Positions 1-11,839 of a stretch of DNA of 64,000 bases are shown here, one piece after another. A program made the position numbers and the translations under genes. The number at the start of each line of letters is the position of its first letter. Positions within the stretch are counted from its first letter, which is position 1. Below the pieces are notes generated by a model. That model did no database searches. It was not told the DNA's origin and saw only the letters and a program-made list of their open reading frames with translations. Source of the DNA: Alisma plantago-aquatica (lineage: Eukaryota > Streptophyta > Magnoliopsida > Alismatales > Alismataceae); NCBI GenBank assembly GCA_963693085.1, contig OY856411.1:71096001-71160000 (forward strand), written 5' to 3'.

Positions 1-411
1 GTGTAGTGACGTTAGGTATAAGAACCATAATCACCACTGTCACCATGAGAGATTATTTTGACTACCTTTCCATGGTTTCCATGTATCACTCTCAAGTGGG
101 GTCTATCTGGTAACATGTTCTCTAACATGTACCTATGTGTTTGGTTTGATATCACATATCACGACTGATGAAATTTTGTCATCAACCAACACACATTCTA
201 GTCTTATGTATTATTATTGTCTATTTTTCTTCCACACTAATATTTCACCAGGGACATGAATGTATGTACTCTTATCATACATATGATCTCCTTATTTAGG
301 TCATCAACCTAAAGACATATTTCATCGATCAACATCATTATTTAGACATCTACTACGTCTATGTCATCATCTCATGACTGATACAACCATATAAACATAG
401 TTATCTTTATC

Positions 412-463
412 ATTATCAAATCAAGTATCTAATGCCCATTATCAAATCAAGTATCTAATGCCC
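412..463. repeat. 26-bp tandem duplication at a LINE target site
   Basis: The 26-bp unit starting attatcaaatc occurs twice in direct tandem, immediately left of the LINE-A insertion. Its last bases overlap the target-site duplication of that LINE. Confidence 0.8.
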
Positions 464-466
464 ATT

Positions 467-1912
467 TTAAGGTGAAAGGTGTCAAAGTTAAACCGGCCCT
501 CATTTTTGCAGACGACGTCCTCCTCTTCTCTGTGGGACATGCTAGAAGACTTAAAGAAATGACTAAAGTTCTAAAAACTTTCGGGAAGATGACATCCTTG
601 TACATTAGTGCCATTAAGTCAAGGGTCTACTTCTCTAAATCTTGTGATAACAGAAGAGGGAGATTAAAGGTTGCTACTGGTATGGAGATAGGTTCTTTAC
701 CTACTAGATATCTTGGCATCCCTTTGGATTCGGGGAGAGTTAAAACCAATGACTACAACCAGCTCATGAATAGCCTTTGCCAAAGGATTGAAGAATGGAG
801 TGGTCTGAATTTATCAATGGTTGGCCGATTGGTTTTGATCAGAACAGTTATCCAAGCTATTGTCAGATTTTGGGCTCATATGGGGGACATCCCAAACCCT
901 GTCCTGTACAATATCTGATCCCTCACTGCCAATTTTCTATGGGCGGGCAAAGCTCATGGTATTGCTTGGGAAAAGATAGATAAACCTTTCTCACAGGGGG
1001 GGTTACAGATTGCTGATCTGATGACTATTATGGAGACAAATACAAAAAAGCGAGTTGATAGATTACTATCTCATTCTGAAAGCTACTGGGGGACATGGAT
1101 AAAGCAAAGGTATAACAATTGGAGATCTCCTGATGCCAACAACAACCCTTTGAAGAACTAGAAAGCTATGTGTACCTTTGTAACAAAAAACCCCAACCTA
1201 TATAGTGTGGATGCAAATGGTGGATGGGCTGCCTTAACCCCTCCACCATTAATCAACACCAATATATCGTTGACTGCTGGGGAGGTGCACACAGACCTGC
1301 TTTGGGGCCATTTCCATTGTCCCAAATAGAGCACCCTTGCTTACCGTGTTTTACTTAACAAATTACCCACTGCTAACAGATTACTAAGGTGGGGTTTACA
1401 TGTTGAACCCACTTGCTGCTTGTGTAAGGAGGCTGAGGAGACGAAAGATCACATTTTCTTTGATTGTAAATATTCCAAACAAATGCTTACCATCATTTGC
1501 CTCAGGAATGGATGTCCTTATAATGGTCCATCAAAACCGCATGACATTTTGAGCTGGGTCAAAGGCATATACAGAAACAATAGAACCATATGCAATTTTG
1601 CTAACCTCTGCATAATGGGGCTGATGTTTGGGATATGGAGCGAAAGAAACAGGAGGATACACAACAAGGGGGAGATGGATGAGTTAAACCTCATCAAAGT
1701 CTTCTCTACTAACTTAACCTGGCATGTAAAGAATAGGCAGAAACTCTTAGACAGTTTGAGTTTGACGACAAGTACATACTGGGGCTTTTTGTATACAACC
1801 CCTATATAGTTTGCCTCTTTGCTGGCTTTTGGGGTCTCTTTTTGAGATGCCCTACACTATTTATATAGCTTATCTATACCCTCTTTTGGAAATATATTTA
1901 CCTTATTAAAAA
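467..1912 (+). mobile_element. LINE-A: 5'-truncated L1-type retrotransposon
   Basis: The fragment is bounded by a 10-bp target-site duplication, aatgcccatt (457-466 and 1913-1922), and ends in a short A-rich tail. It holds only the 3' half of ORF2: the RT catalytic core onward, the thumb region and the C-terminal zinc-binding (zf-RVT) domain. 5' truncation is the usual result of incomplete target-primed reverse transcription. The flanking sequence continues across the insertion when compared with the homologous stretch around 9150-9200, which confirms the borders. Confidence 0.85.
472..1809 (+). pseudogene. LINE-A ORF2 fragment (RT core to zf-RVT)
   Basis: The reading frame opens just before the RT motif FADDVLLFS, the LINE version of the YxDD catalytic box. 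It then passes through motifs typical of plant LINE RT: a RYLGIPL box and a WSGLNLSMVGRLVLI segment. In-frame stops interrupt it at about 916 and in the 1160 and 1330 regions. The last part, 1420-1809, is a clean frame for the zf-RVT domain (CCLCKEAEETKDHIFFDC pattern) followed by the IWSERNRR motif. There is no genuine start codon, because the 5' end was lost on insertion. Confidence 0.85.
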
Positions 1913-2439
1913 AATGCCCATTACAATCATTGTATGATTGGCTCTTTAGGCATACATACCAATAGACTCCCACTTGCACTTAGAGCTAATCACCCATGAA
2001 TCTTATTCCAAGTGATGGTAACATGTCCATCATGTTTATGATGTGCAAACGCTTTTATAGCGGGTTAGAAACGTTTGTTTCTAGTCGGTATTATGAAAGT
2101 TTCATATCTCCTCACTGTATGACTTCTCGTATGAGATGGAATTGTCATAGTATGCTATTTGAGATTCCTTGCCTATCCAGTAACTCCATTGTTGTAACAA
2201 TGTTTCTACTATGTCATCAACAATTGGAACCTCCTACAAGTTAATCTATATAAACTTCTTGATCCATATAGTATCCCTTGTTGTTCTCAAAACAACAAGG
2301 TACTCGACTTCTATTGTAGAATCAAACAAGTATTGCTTGCTTGGAACTTTTCGAGCTTATAGTTCTTATTTTAATGTCAAACACAAATTTGGATTGTGAT
2401 CTACTTTGTCATTTTGGAAACTTGCATTGATGTAACCCT

Positions 2440-3560
2440 TTAAACCCAACTCTTCCTTGTTACCATAACCAAGGAACGAATCCTTTTAGTGCTTCTCAAG
2501 TACTTAAGGATGTTCTTTATGGCAGTCCAATGACTTTTACTAGGATCTGATAGATATCCATTCGTCATGTCCAATACATATGAGACAACAAGATGCGTAC
2601 ATAGCATTGTATACATGATAGATACAATTGTGAATGTATATGGCATCTTACTCATGTTTTCCCATTCTTCACAAGAATTGGGACACTAGGATATTGAGAG
2701 ACTAATCCCATGGAACATGGACATATTTTCTCTCATTGAATCTTACATGCTAAACTCCTTCAACATCTGATCAATGTATGTGCTCTTTCTTAGGTCAAGA
2801 AGCTTTCTAGGTCTATCTCTATAGATCTCAATTCCTATCACATAGGATGCTTTGCCTAAACCCTTCATAGATAAGTTGCTTTGCTTGCCAGGTTTTAATG
2901 TTTGTTGTATAAGGATATTATTCCCCATCATTATGTGGAATATAAATACACTCCCACTCAATTTTTTAATCACAAATTTCATCTTAATTCGACTAAAGTC
3001 AAACTCTTTGACTATCTTGTCAAATTGAAGATTCTGACTTTGAGATGCTTGCTTCAATCCATAGATTCATTGTTGTATCTTACATACTTCATTTGCATTC
3101 ATGGATTTATAAAACCTTTAGGATGTGTCACACACACATCTTTACAATTATTCCTATTAAGGAATGTGGTTTTAACATCCATATGACAAATCTCACAGTC
3201 ATATTAAGATGCATTGGCAAGCATGATCCCAATGGAGTTAACCATGGCAACATGTGAAAATATTTCATCATGTAAAACACGCTGAACTAGTTTGAAAACT
3301 TTTACAACCAATATGCTCTTATAGATTTGTACACTGCCATCCTTGTCGGTCTTCTTCTTGAAAACCCAATTGCACCCTATGGGTTTTATCCCATCAAGTG
3401 GATCTAGCAAGGTCATACCTTGTTGGGGGTACATGGAGTAAATCTTTGATCCCATGGCCTCTAGCCATTTCTCAGAGTTTGGTGCCTCAAGCTTCTAGAT
3501 AGGTTGTTGCCTCATCGTCTTATGACCAAACACACCACTTTTCTAAGTTATAAGATATCA
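2440..3560 (-). pseudogene. Copia-A reverse transcriptase / RNase H remnant
   Basis: On the minus strand three broken frames follow one another. The first reads IKPIGCNWVFKKKTDKDG, the copia RT entry motif. The second covers the middle of RT, ending GKASYVIGIEIYRDRPRKLL and YIDQMLKEFSM. The third (2655-2440) matches the end of RT and start of RNase H, including HWTAIKNILKYLRSTK. The catalytic YVDD box is degraded. The RT synthesised cDNA from the element's RNA in cytoplasmic particles. This copy cannot work. Confidence 0.8.
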
Positions 3561-3879
3561 TAATCTTTCAAGCTCAAGGCGTGTCCTACTAGATCTATGA
3601 GTTTTGTGTTGCATAGGGAACTTGAGATTCCACAACAATTTGTGATTTTCTTTGTTCCTATTGTACATCTTTAGGTTGAATGTTTTTTTGTTGGTCTTGA
3701 ACATTTTGCGTTCTACTTGTCACCCATTGATTCCTTCAAAATTAAATTCCTTTTAGTAGTACAACGATCATGGCAACAAACACTTTTGTTGTTGGATTGG
3801 AATATAAAGGTAGTTTTCAACAAAAAAAACATTTACGTGATTTGTGGACAAAGCTTTTCAAGTAATTATTTTCTTACAT

Positions 3880-4340
3880 AAGCTTTCAATCATAATCTTT
3901 ATAAAGACATATCGAGGCACCTCCTGTTGCCATATCTTATATGGTGTCTTTTGAACCAATTTAAATGATACATTGTTTTAGTGTCAATCATGTGTCCAAA
4001 AGGAAATTGGAATATAAGCTAGATTTATTGATAATCACACCATGACTTAACAAGATGTGATTCCTTTTTTCTGATACGTCATTATGTTTCAGGTGGAGTT
4101 CATTATGATACACTATCATGGTCTCTCCAGAAGGTCCTCAAAATCTTAGTTAAAATATTTCCATATCAATCATATTGAAGTGTCTTAATTCTTTACCAAG
4201 CTAGTTACATACTTCATTCTTGATCTCCTTAAACACTTCAAGAGATCCAGACTTGTATTTCATTGAATACATGCTATCATATCTACTGAGATCATCAATA
4301 AATACAATGAGGTACTATTAACCACCTCTAGCATTTATTC
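3880..4340 (-). pseudogene. Copia-A integrase core remnant
   Basis: Minus-strand frames resemble the copia integrase core and the region after it: a YLIVFIDDLSRY-like start, KEIKNEVCN, NDVSEKRNH and KTPYKIW. Stops and frame changes occur every 50-100 bases. It lies upstream of RT in reading direction, as expected for Ty1/copia. A second, similarly decayed copy lies at 18011-18214. Confidence 0.6.
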
Positions 4341-4827
4341 TAAAAGGTCTATATACATCATTATGTATCATCCCTTAATAGAACACTCGCTCTCCCACTA
4401 CATCTAGTAAAGGCTCTTTTGTCATATTGCCCAATAAATAATCCTTTCATGTCTCCATTGGTTCAATAACAAAAGAGTCTAGACAACCATCATATGGATT
4501 CTAGTAATACATTTCTGATTTACACGCTCTAGATGACAATGCTATAGGTATTCATTGTTTGAGTCAACAAGTCATTCAGTATATGTGTCATACACATTTG
4601 TCTCTACAACTATCAAATATAGATTATGAGACATAGAGCACCTCCATATAAGATATTATCTTTTAAAATGGAATATCAATATATTTATAACATTCTTGTC
4701 CATATAAGATACATGATGTTTCCATTAATTGAAGGTACACAATATCAATTCAAAAATTTTATTACATGCCCATAAATGACAGATTCTAACTGTAGTGGAA
4801 GCAACCCTTGCTCCGTACAGTTCTAGC

Positions 4828-5681
4828 TTACTTATTCTTGAGTCCTAAAGTGGAGATCTCTATCTCCTTCCTCTTCCTGAGTTCCTCAATGTAAAGAGGA
4901 CAATTCCTTTTCCAATGTACAAGCTGGTGAGAGTGGTGGCACTTCCCTTCCTTATTCACTCCTCCCTTAGCTTTCAACGTAGAAGACTTTGGCTTCTGGA
5001 TAGCTTTAGAACTCTTCTTATCTTTGACTTTGCCCTTGCACTTCCCTCTTCCGATCATCATCCACAGATTTAGATTTTTCCTTCTTCATCTTTGCTTCAG
5101 TTGTCCCCAACAAGCCAACTAATTCTGACAACTGCTTGTCAAAATCATTCATGTTGTAGTTCATGACAAACTGGCTGTATGAGTTTGACAATGACTACAT
5201 AATCAAATCAGTGGCCAACTCTTAACCCAAGAGAAATCCCATTCTTGCTAGTTTCTCCACATACCCAATCAGCTTGAGAGTGTGGGGACCTATTGGATCT
5301 CCTTAAGCCATTACACTTGAACAACGTCATTGAGACATCATATCTCTCTTATCTTGCATGGTCTTGGTACATGTTCTAGAGATGTGTTACCATCTCAATA
5401 ACATCCATGTTCTCATGCTGTCTCTACAACTCATAGTTCATTGATCATAGAATCAGGCACTTGACATTCACAACATCTTTAGAGTGCTTCCAATAAGCAT
5501 CCCTGTCAGCCTTAGGTGCGGTGGGAGCGAGTTCATCTGGCTTTGGTGTCTCCAGGGTATAGAGCTTTCGCTCTTGGGTGAGAACAAATCTCAACGTCTG
5601 GAACCAATCATGGTAGTTGTTCCCATTCAGCTTGTCCTTCTCAAGGACTGATTGCAAAGAAAACATGTTTGTGATTGCCAT
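4828..5681 (-). pseudogene. Copia-A gag remnant with broken zinc knuckle
   Basis: Reading starts at the methionine at 5681 with MAITNMFSLQSVLEKDKLNG, a typical copia gag opening, and breaks after about 78 residues. Near the C-terminus (4828-5061) is a basic, Lys-rich stretch followed by a knuckle ending HWKRNCPLYIEELRK. The second Cys of the CCHC knuckle is replaced (CHHSH). Gag packaged the element RNA. The gene is now in at least three frames. Confidence 0.7.
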
Positions 5682-5699
5682 TATATTCTATAAAAGAAA

Positions 5700-6910
5700 G
5701 TGTTGCAACTTTTTCAAAACATTTTTATTTGATTTAATAATATTGATGATATTAATTAGTTATTGCTTCCACTATTTTTTTCAAGTTGACGGCCCTCCCA
5801 TATCGATTCGTTAGATCACTATGTACAACCTTCTAGTGAGCCAAGAACAAAAACAATTGAATTATTATCTGGTCAATGCCAACGTCCATAACCAATTAGT
5901 AAGGTAGACATCATTTGCCAATTGCATCTCATGCAATTCTTGGATAGATGGTATGTGCAACTGTTTGCCATAGTCCATTTGAATGCTTCTAGGGACTTAA
6001 TCTCATTAAGATCACCTAGTTAAGTCTGACCCAAAGTCAACACGATCAAAATGCACCTTGCTTGTTAGGCTCACATGACTACCATCACACTTCCACAAGA
6101 TGGACAATGCACCACGCTTGGTGTGCCCACAATTAGTCGATCAAGCTTTTCATGTGTGTTGCTTATGAAAAGCATCTATGGATTAATATTGGATTGAGAT
6201 ATTTATATTTATATAAATACATATACATATCAATCACCACATACTAATATGTATCGTATACATACTATATCCACAAACAAAACATGCAATTATAAAACAC
6301 TAGTGATGGTTATGACCATAATATTGTAATTCCTGGGAGCTACAAGTAATTACTACCATCTAAGGTCTACATCATAAATAGAAACCTGTTGTTGATGAAT
6401 ATATGTGTTGGATGTAGTCTGGGTCGATGAGTTCAACTCTTGAATTGATCGGTTCACCTCTTGGTCAGTCGGTTGATCTCTCAGATCCTTCATTTGGTCT
6501 CCAGTCTAAGAAATGTTTGGACACCTCCAATCAATCGGTAGGTCCACCAACTGATCAGTTGGATCCTCCTATCATTCGTCTTCCTTGGTCCTCCATTTGA
6601 TCAATTCATCTTTTGAAATGGTCAGTTTTTCTGGTTTTGACATCTTCTATGCCATAATAGGAATTAAAACTGTCCTAATCCTATTTGTCATATTATATGG
6701 TAATAGGAAAACCTCAAGTTATATTTGAGGGGAGCATAGGAAGGAAGGAATCAATACTCTTACATGCAGAAAAGGAGAGAGAGGCTAAATACACAAACTG
6801 AGATATAAAATAGGAAAAACTACCATCCAACCAAGCACAAAGATCTAGGGTTATTGGCCATAGTGATGCTAACATCCACCATCAAAACCAATTTTAGGGC
6901 GACACATATA
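5700..6910. other. Non-coding stretch: Copia-A leader/LTR, then unassigned repeat
   Basis: No credible coding frame. The left half is probable Copia-A 5' leader or LTR. About 6405-6640 is rich in short gatc/cggtt inverted motifs, including a perfect 16-bp palindrome at 6547-6562 (ccaactgatcagttgg). These recall the palindromic LTR arrays seen elsewhere in the window, but no LTR borders were found. Confidence 0.4.
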
Positions 6911-6916
6911 AATTAT

Positions 6917-6932
6917 GCACACACACACACAC

Positions 6933-6995
<63 letters not shown>
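6917..6995. repeat. Compound microsatellite (CA)n(TA)n
   Basis: About 8 CA units are followed by roughly 30 TA units. The tract ends abruptly at gggatcat, where a sequence of different, GC-richer composition begins. Confidence 0.95.
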
Positions 6996-6998
<3 letters not shown>

Positions 6999-7149
6999 AT
7001 CATATGTGGTGTTTTTTTTAAATTATCGAGAGAATAACCCCCGTAGAAGCGCCACTTTTATGACCCCCCAGACAGCCTAAAACTCTTGGGCCCCAAGTGC
7101 CCCGCACACCTGGGAACCAGTTAAAGTGCATAGTTGGCCGGCCTGCACG

Positions 7150-7270
7150 ACGAGTACCATTTCAGAGGCGGCCGCTGGGTTTCGAACCTAGGTCCATTTC
7201 AGAGGCGGCCTGACCTCCTTGCCTCTGTAGTAGTCCATGTGGACCACCAGGAATTCCACGTTGTGCTATC
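7150..7270. repeat. GC-rich block with 43-bp duplication and tRNA-like boxes
   Basis: An 18-bp segment (catttcagaggcggcc core) is repeated 43 bp apart at about 7150 and 7193. Between the copies, the minus strand carries ggttcgaaacc, a good match to a Pol III B box. About 80 bp upstream on the same strand is an A-box-like tagcacaacgtgg. This could be a SINE or tRNA-derived fragment, but the A-B spacing is long and no poly-A end was found, so the call is weak. Confidence 0.3.
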
Positions 7271-7429
7271 AAAACTAATGGGAAGGGTTTGTCCATTCAA
7301 ACATCAACTTTCTAGGGTTGATTCACTCTCTTGTGTTGTTTCTCCCTTTCTATCCCTCCTTTTTATGCGTAGGACTTGCTCGGGATTTTTGGTTACCTCA
7401 ACCATAGAGGATAATGTTTGGGATGATAT

Positions 7430-7880
7430 CTGAAATCCTTGACTAACCCTCTATTTATAGGAGGGCTAGTGTTAGGCTTTTTAGATCAACTGGGAGTTGA
7501 AGAGATGGATTCTCATGAATTTTCTATAAGTTGTGAATCATCGAACAATTGGTTCACACCTGAACCAATCAGTTTACACATGAAACAATCAGTTCAACAC
7601 TTGAACCAAGCAGTTCACTTGCTTTCCGATTTTCAATCACATTGGCTTTCAATATTTTATTAATGCAAAACACGACATCAAGACCAATCCTTGATCCAAT
7701 CACATTGATCATTGAACTGGGTGATCTAGATCATGAAATGATTATTTCATTATTGAAATGGTTGTTTCATTTAATGAAACAGTCATTTCACTTTTGAAAT
7801 GGTCGTTTTAATTGTGAAATGGTCGTTTCACTTGTGAAATGGTTGTTTCATATCATAAAATGGTCATTTCACTTTCCAGT
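7430..7880 (-). promoter_or_regulatory. LTR-like U3: TATA box plus palindromic arrays
   Basis: A minus-strand TATAAATA lies at 7452-7459. Upstream of it on that strand are two arrays of about 20-bp units: gttcacacctgaacca-type at about 7546-7625 and gaaatggtcgtttcac-type at about 7735-7872. Each unit reads as an imperfect palindrome. The layout matches the U3 of the Sirevirus-like LTRs at 10302 and 22346, with different palindrome sequences. No LTR ends or coding frames were found, so the family is inferred. Confidence 0.4.
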
Positions 7881-7979
7881 TCAGCCAATGTACAATCAAT
7901 GCTGTTTAAATTGAATACCTAAATACTTTAGTAATCAAGTTAAACATTATTCATGAGTAAACTCCTATTCCATGTGCAT

Positions 7980-9210
7980 CCTATGCATGCGGCCCTATAG
8001 GTCCTAGATTATGTTGGCAATGAATGTCCATAACCAACTTATGACATCAAGAAATGAGAGGTATCTAGCAACACATCATTGCTACCCAAGTAATTAGAAA
8101 GTTGGAGAACAACTCAACCTACAATTTGTGATCAGTGTTAGTGTGATCATATAGTTCCTTTTTCTCTGATATTAAAATTAAACTCGAGGCATGTAATCTC
8201 CATCCTCTCAATGTTTAATCCATGTTTCTTGAACTAGAGTAGACTGTCTAAGATTCATGTGAGTTCACATATCATATATTGAGTCACATGAGTATAGCCA
8301 TACACTTCTCAATCTCTCTTATCAAGTGGCCTGGATATCAATCTCCTATAGGAGGGACACATCCCATCTACATCTCTCAAATTCAATCCTCATGTATCAC
8401 AACACACCTGAGAACCACCTTTATAGTAACCCTTATTCAAGGTCACGTTGAATGGTGTCAAAATATATTGAACAACATGCAATGAATGTAGTGATTTTCA
8501 CATCTAAGAACCACGATCACCACGATAAATATGAGAGATGATTCTGACTACCATTCCACGATCTCCATGTATCACTCTCAAGGTGGGTCTGTCTGGTACA
8601 CTATTCTCTAACATGTACCTATGTGTTTGGTTTGATATCACATATTATGACTGATGGGATTTTGTCATCAACCAACACACACGCTAGTTTTATATGTCAA
8701 AATACATTGAACAACATGTGATGAGTGTAGTGATTTCAGGTCTAAGAACCACAATCATCACTATAACTAGGAGAGATGATTCTGATTACCATTCCATAGT
8801 CTCCATGTATCACTCTCAAGGTGGGTCTGTATAATACACTATTTTGTAACATGTACCTATGTGTTTGGTTTGATATCACATATCATTACTGATGAGATTC
8901 TATCATCAACCAATACACACTCTAATCTTATGTATTACTATAGTCTATTTTTCTTCCATAGTAATATCCAACGAGGGACATAACAAGAATGTATGTACTC
9001 TTATCATACATATGATCTCATTGTTTAGTCGCAACTTGAAGACATATGTTATCGAGCAACATTATTCTTTATACATCTACTATGTTTGTGTCATCATCTC
9101 ATGATCGAGAAAAACATAACATAGAAAGTTACATTTATCATCGTCAAATTAGGTATCTAATTCCCCATTACAATCATCTTCTGATTGGCTCTCTAAGCAT
9201 TCATACCAAC
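7980..9210 (-). mobile_element. Copia-B 3' LTR region (left part of split element)
   Basis: Homologous to the start of the window (1-466 and 1923-1990), the 3' end of Copia-A. It carries a tandem duplication of about 240 bp. At about 9210 it stops being alignable and LINE-B begins. The integrase and gag remnants of the same copia family resume at about 17930 on the far side of LINE-B. Confidence 0.55.
8458..8935. repeat. Tandem duplication, two copies of about 240 bp
   Basis: Two head-to-tail copies (8458-8697 and 8698-8935), each opening tcaaaataNattgaacaaca. A third diverged copy lies at 1-207. Confidence 0.85.
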
Positions 9211-9318
9211 AATAAGAATGTTCAATCTTCTCTTACTAATTTTTTTGATAAACTTGAACATATAGATGGTGATTCTCCTACTGTTAAAGACATGCCCACA
9301 AAACCAGTGAAGTACTAG

Positions 9319-10290
9319 TTGCAAATGGTGCTAATGGATAGTACGACCTTTAGTATTCTATATTGGAATTTCAGCAGCTTGAACATCAAGATCCCTACAG
9401 TCCAAGAAAAAATAAGGGCCATGAAACCAAAAATTATTCTACTACACGAAACAAAAGTCATAGGAAAAAGAATAAAAAAACTAATTGATAGATTCTTCCT
9501 AGGTTACTGTTGGCTTTCTAATCATGATTCCCATGTTCTACGGAGAGTGTTAGTGAATGGAAGGAGTAGGATTGTGCAATGAATAAGCTACATGAAACAG
9601 ACCAGTCTATTCATATTGAAGTTCTCTGTGATGGTAAAAAAAATCTCTTAACTATAGTGTACATTACAATTGTGACTATGATGGAGTAAGATTGGGGCAA
9701 GAGATTGAAGACATTAGTGACATGATGATGAGTCCTTGGGTTATTCTAGGGGACTTTAGTGTAGTTAGAAAGGAAGATGAGAGAATAAAAAAAGATTCGC
9801 CATCCCAAAAGTCAATGGAGGACTTCAACACCTGCATATTGGATTATGGGTTATTTGAAGTAAATCTCAAAGGTTTTTCATGGGATAACCATCAAAGTAG
9901 AGACATATTTAGAACTTCTCACATTTATGGAATTTATTACAACTTTGAGTTTATGAATACTTATTTTGATTTCAAAGGTCTCTTCATATCCACCATTATT
10001 AGCAACCATAAGATTATGACCCTGGAGATCAGAGAAAAAAAAATCAACGCACCTTTCAGATTCATAAATGCCTAGACTGAGAGGGATGATTTTGTTGATA
10101 TAATGAGAGATGGATGGAATGTCCAAGTAGATGGATCCCCGATGTTCAAATATTACTCTATATTCTGATATTTGTGTGCTTGTCTTTCCAAGTGGAATAA
10201 GCTCAAGGTTGGAAAATTTTCAGAGTGAGCTAGAACCCTGGAGAAGTTGGCTATTGATTATTAAAATAAACTTGATGATGATCCTATTGA
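9319..10290 (+). pseudogene. LINE-B ORF2 endonuclease domain (broken)
   Basis: Frames on the plus strand show the plant LINE apurinic-type endonuclease. The start reads SILYWNFSSLNI, then KPKIILLHETK (the catalytic ET box). A second frame at 9692-10075 reads PWVILGDFSVV and MEDFNTCILDYGLFEV, which are typical exonuclease-endonuclease-phosphatase motifs. The linker before RT (DIMRDGWNVQVDGSPMFK) follows to about 10290, where the Sirevirus-like LTR starts. The endonuclease nicked target DNA to prime reverse transcription. Multiple frameshifts and stops make it inactive. Confidence 0.75.
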
Positions 10291-10629
10291 ATCAATGCCG
10301 ATATTGACTCTAGGTCTAAATTGACTAAACCCTTGTTTTGATGATGACTAAACCATTCCAATTATTTGTCTCTAATGTCTCTACTTGAGTGATATCAACT
10401 AAGGTATAGACACACTCCAAATGCCCTAAATTGCACATCCTAACTTGAAGAAAAGACAAGTCAAAGTCAATAAAAGTGCACTTTTGTTGAATACGATGTA
10501 AATCCATTATAATCATGTTGTAAATCACTTGTAATGATTGTATGAATTGTAAGTAAGTTTAGAAAAAACCATGAGCACTTAAATCGAATACTTAAGCACT
10601 TGAATGACATTTTCCAAAATTCATTAGAG

Positions 10630-10870
10630 GCACTTTATCGATCGAGTTACAATCTTGACCGATCCTTGATGGATTTTAAGAATGTTGTTGATTGTTCAAG
10701 TTTCCTATACTCAGAACTTGATCGACCACTGAACTGGAAAAAAACTTGATTTAATCTATCGATCGAGTTCCTACCAGGAAAAACTCGACCGATTGGTCAA
10801 ATTAGCTTCGTTGCATAGTGCATTTGGTTGAGTTTCCTTTATAGAAACTCGATCGATCGCACTATATGGA
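10630..10870. repeat. Palindromic array in U3 of the Sirevirus-like LTR
   Basis: Several pairs of cggtcgagtt / aactcgaccg-type half sites face each other across short loops, for example gatcgagttcctac...aactcgaccgat. The solo LTR of the same family carries the equivalent array at about 23360-23580. Confidence 0.75.
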
Positions 10871-10995
10871 ATAGTGCAAAAAATTGTTTGTAGCCGTTGG
10901 AATGTTGAAAAACTAAAAAAAAAAATCCGTTGCAACATCCCAAATGGCTAATATTCATCCATAACTGTTCCCAATGGCTTCTAGGAATCCTCAAC

Positions 10996-11004
10996 TATAT
11001 ATAA
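10996..11004 (+). promoter_or_regulatory. TATA box of the Sirevirus-like 5' LTR
   Basis: tatatataa, about 130 bp downstream of the palindromic array. The solo LTR has TATAAATA in the corresponding place (23224-23231, minus strand). Confidence 0.6.
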
Positions 11005-11839
11005 GACCCCTTGAGCTTCAACCCATGGTTGGACAAGCACTATGAAGATCCCCATTCTATAGTTTAGTGCATCCTACAAACTCCTCCTCTCTCTCTCTAA
11101 GCTTAATCACTTGCATCATCCATTAGAGTGAGTAGGAGATTTGTAAGAGAGATAATCCTACATGTATATCTTGTGATGCTCTCACTTCCACCACCTCCCA
11201 ATCTCTCTTTCTACCTTGAAGATGAAGATGAAGGTTCTCTCTCTTACCTAAGAGAGGTGAATAATAATAAGGGATGACGTCCCTTGGTGAAAGCTTCTCC
11301 TTGGTGAAGGTGAATTCAAAGGCAAAAGAGCCAAGAAGAGTGGGTAATTCCTCAAAGGCTGAAGACTTCTGCAAGAGGGTAAGTCCTTGGTGAAGGTCGA
11401 AGACTCGTTGCAAAGTGGGTAAGTCCTTGGTGAGGTAGAAGACTCTTGGTTGGATAGGTAAGTCCTTTGGTAGGTTTTTGGCTCCCTTCCCCTCAAAGGG
11501 TAAGCTGGGTAACCTTGTCCCAGAAAAGGTAGGTCATGCATTGTAAGTCTTATGATGGAATATAAGAGTGCAACAGTTTAGAAATTCTAAATATTGACCT
11601 CTTTGGGTAGTGGACTGACATACTTCTAATTTGAAGTATGGAATCACTCTACATAGCTTGTCAATTGGTACATGTTCAATCTCGCTCATCCTTGCTATGT
11701 ATATTTTAGCTGCACTAAAAGTCCCATATAAGTAACCTTATCTTGTAATATATATTGAAGGTCTAAGGAATTTTGTTGAGTGTATACAACTCTATTCACT
11801 CCCCTCTAGAGCACAATCACCCATCCTAGGATCCAAAAA

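Larger units (their letters stand above)
1..6200 (-). mobile_element. Copia-A: decayed Ty1/copia retrotransposon
   Basis: Read on the minus strand, the domains come in the order gag (about 5681-4828), integrase (about 4340-3880), RT (about 3560-2750) and RNase H (about 2655-2440). This is the Ty1/copia order. The leftmost 2.4 kb is the 3' end and 3' LTR region, interrupted by a LINE. About 5700-6010 matches a stretch next to the gag of a second copy at about 20000-20300, so both belong to one family and this stretch is probably 5' leader or LTR. LTR borders could not be fixed. Every domain carries stops and frameshifts, so this is an old, dead copy. Confidence 0.75.
10302..11838 (+). repeat. 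5' LTR of Sirevirus-like element
   Basis: Homologous to the solo LTR at 22346-23923 (reverse orientation) along its whole length and to the 3' LTR start at 16090. The first bases read tattgactc where the other copies suggest TGTTGACTC, so the terminal TG has mutated. The right end, ggatccaaaa, corresponds to GGATCCAACA in the solo LTR. U3 holds cgatcga/aactcgacc palindromes. R/U5 (about 11270-11480) holds an imperfect 55-65-bp repeat with gggtaagtccttggtg. Confidence 0.8.

Noticed and set aside
1996..2399. Plus-strand frames in the Copia-A 3' region
   Set aside because: Opposite strand to the element's own genes, no recognisable motif, within probable LTR sequence.
7165..7215. Genuine tRNA gene
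   Set aside because: Only a B-box-like motif; no acceptor stem or anticodon arm could be folded around it.
11123..11541. Minus-strand frames of about 97 codons
   Set aside because: Antisense of the repeat-rich R/U5 region of the Sirevirus-like LTR.
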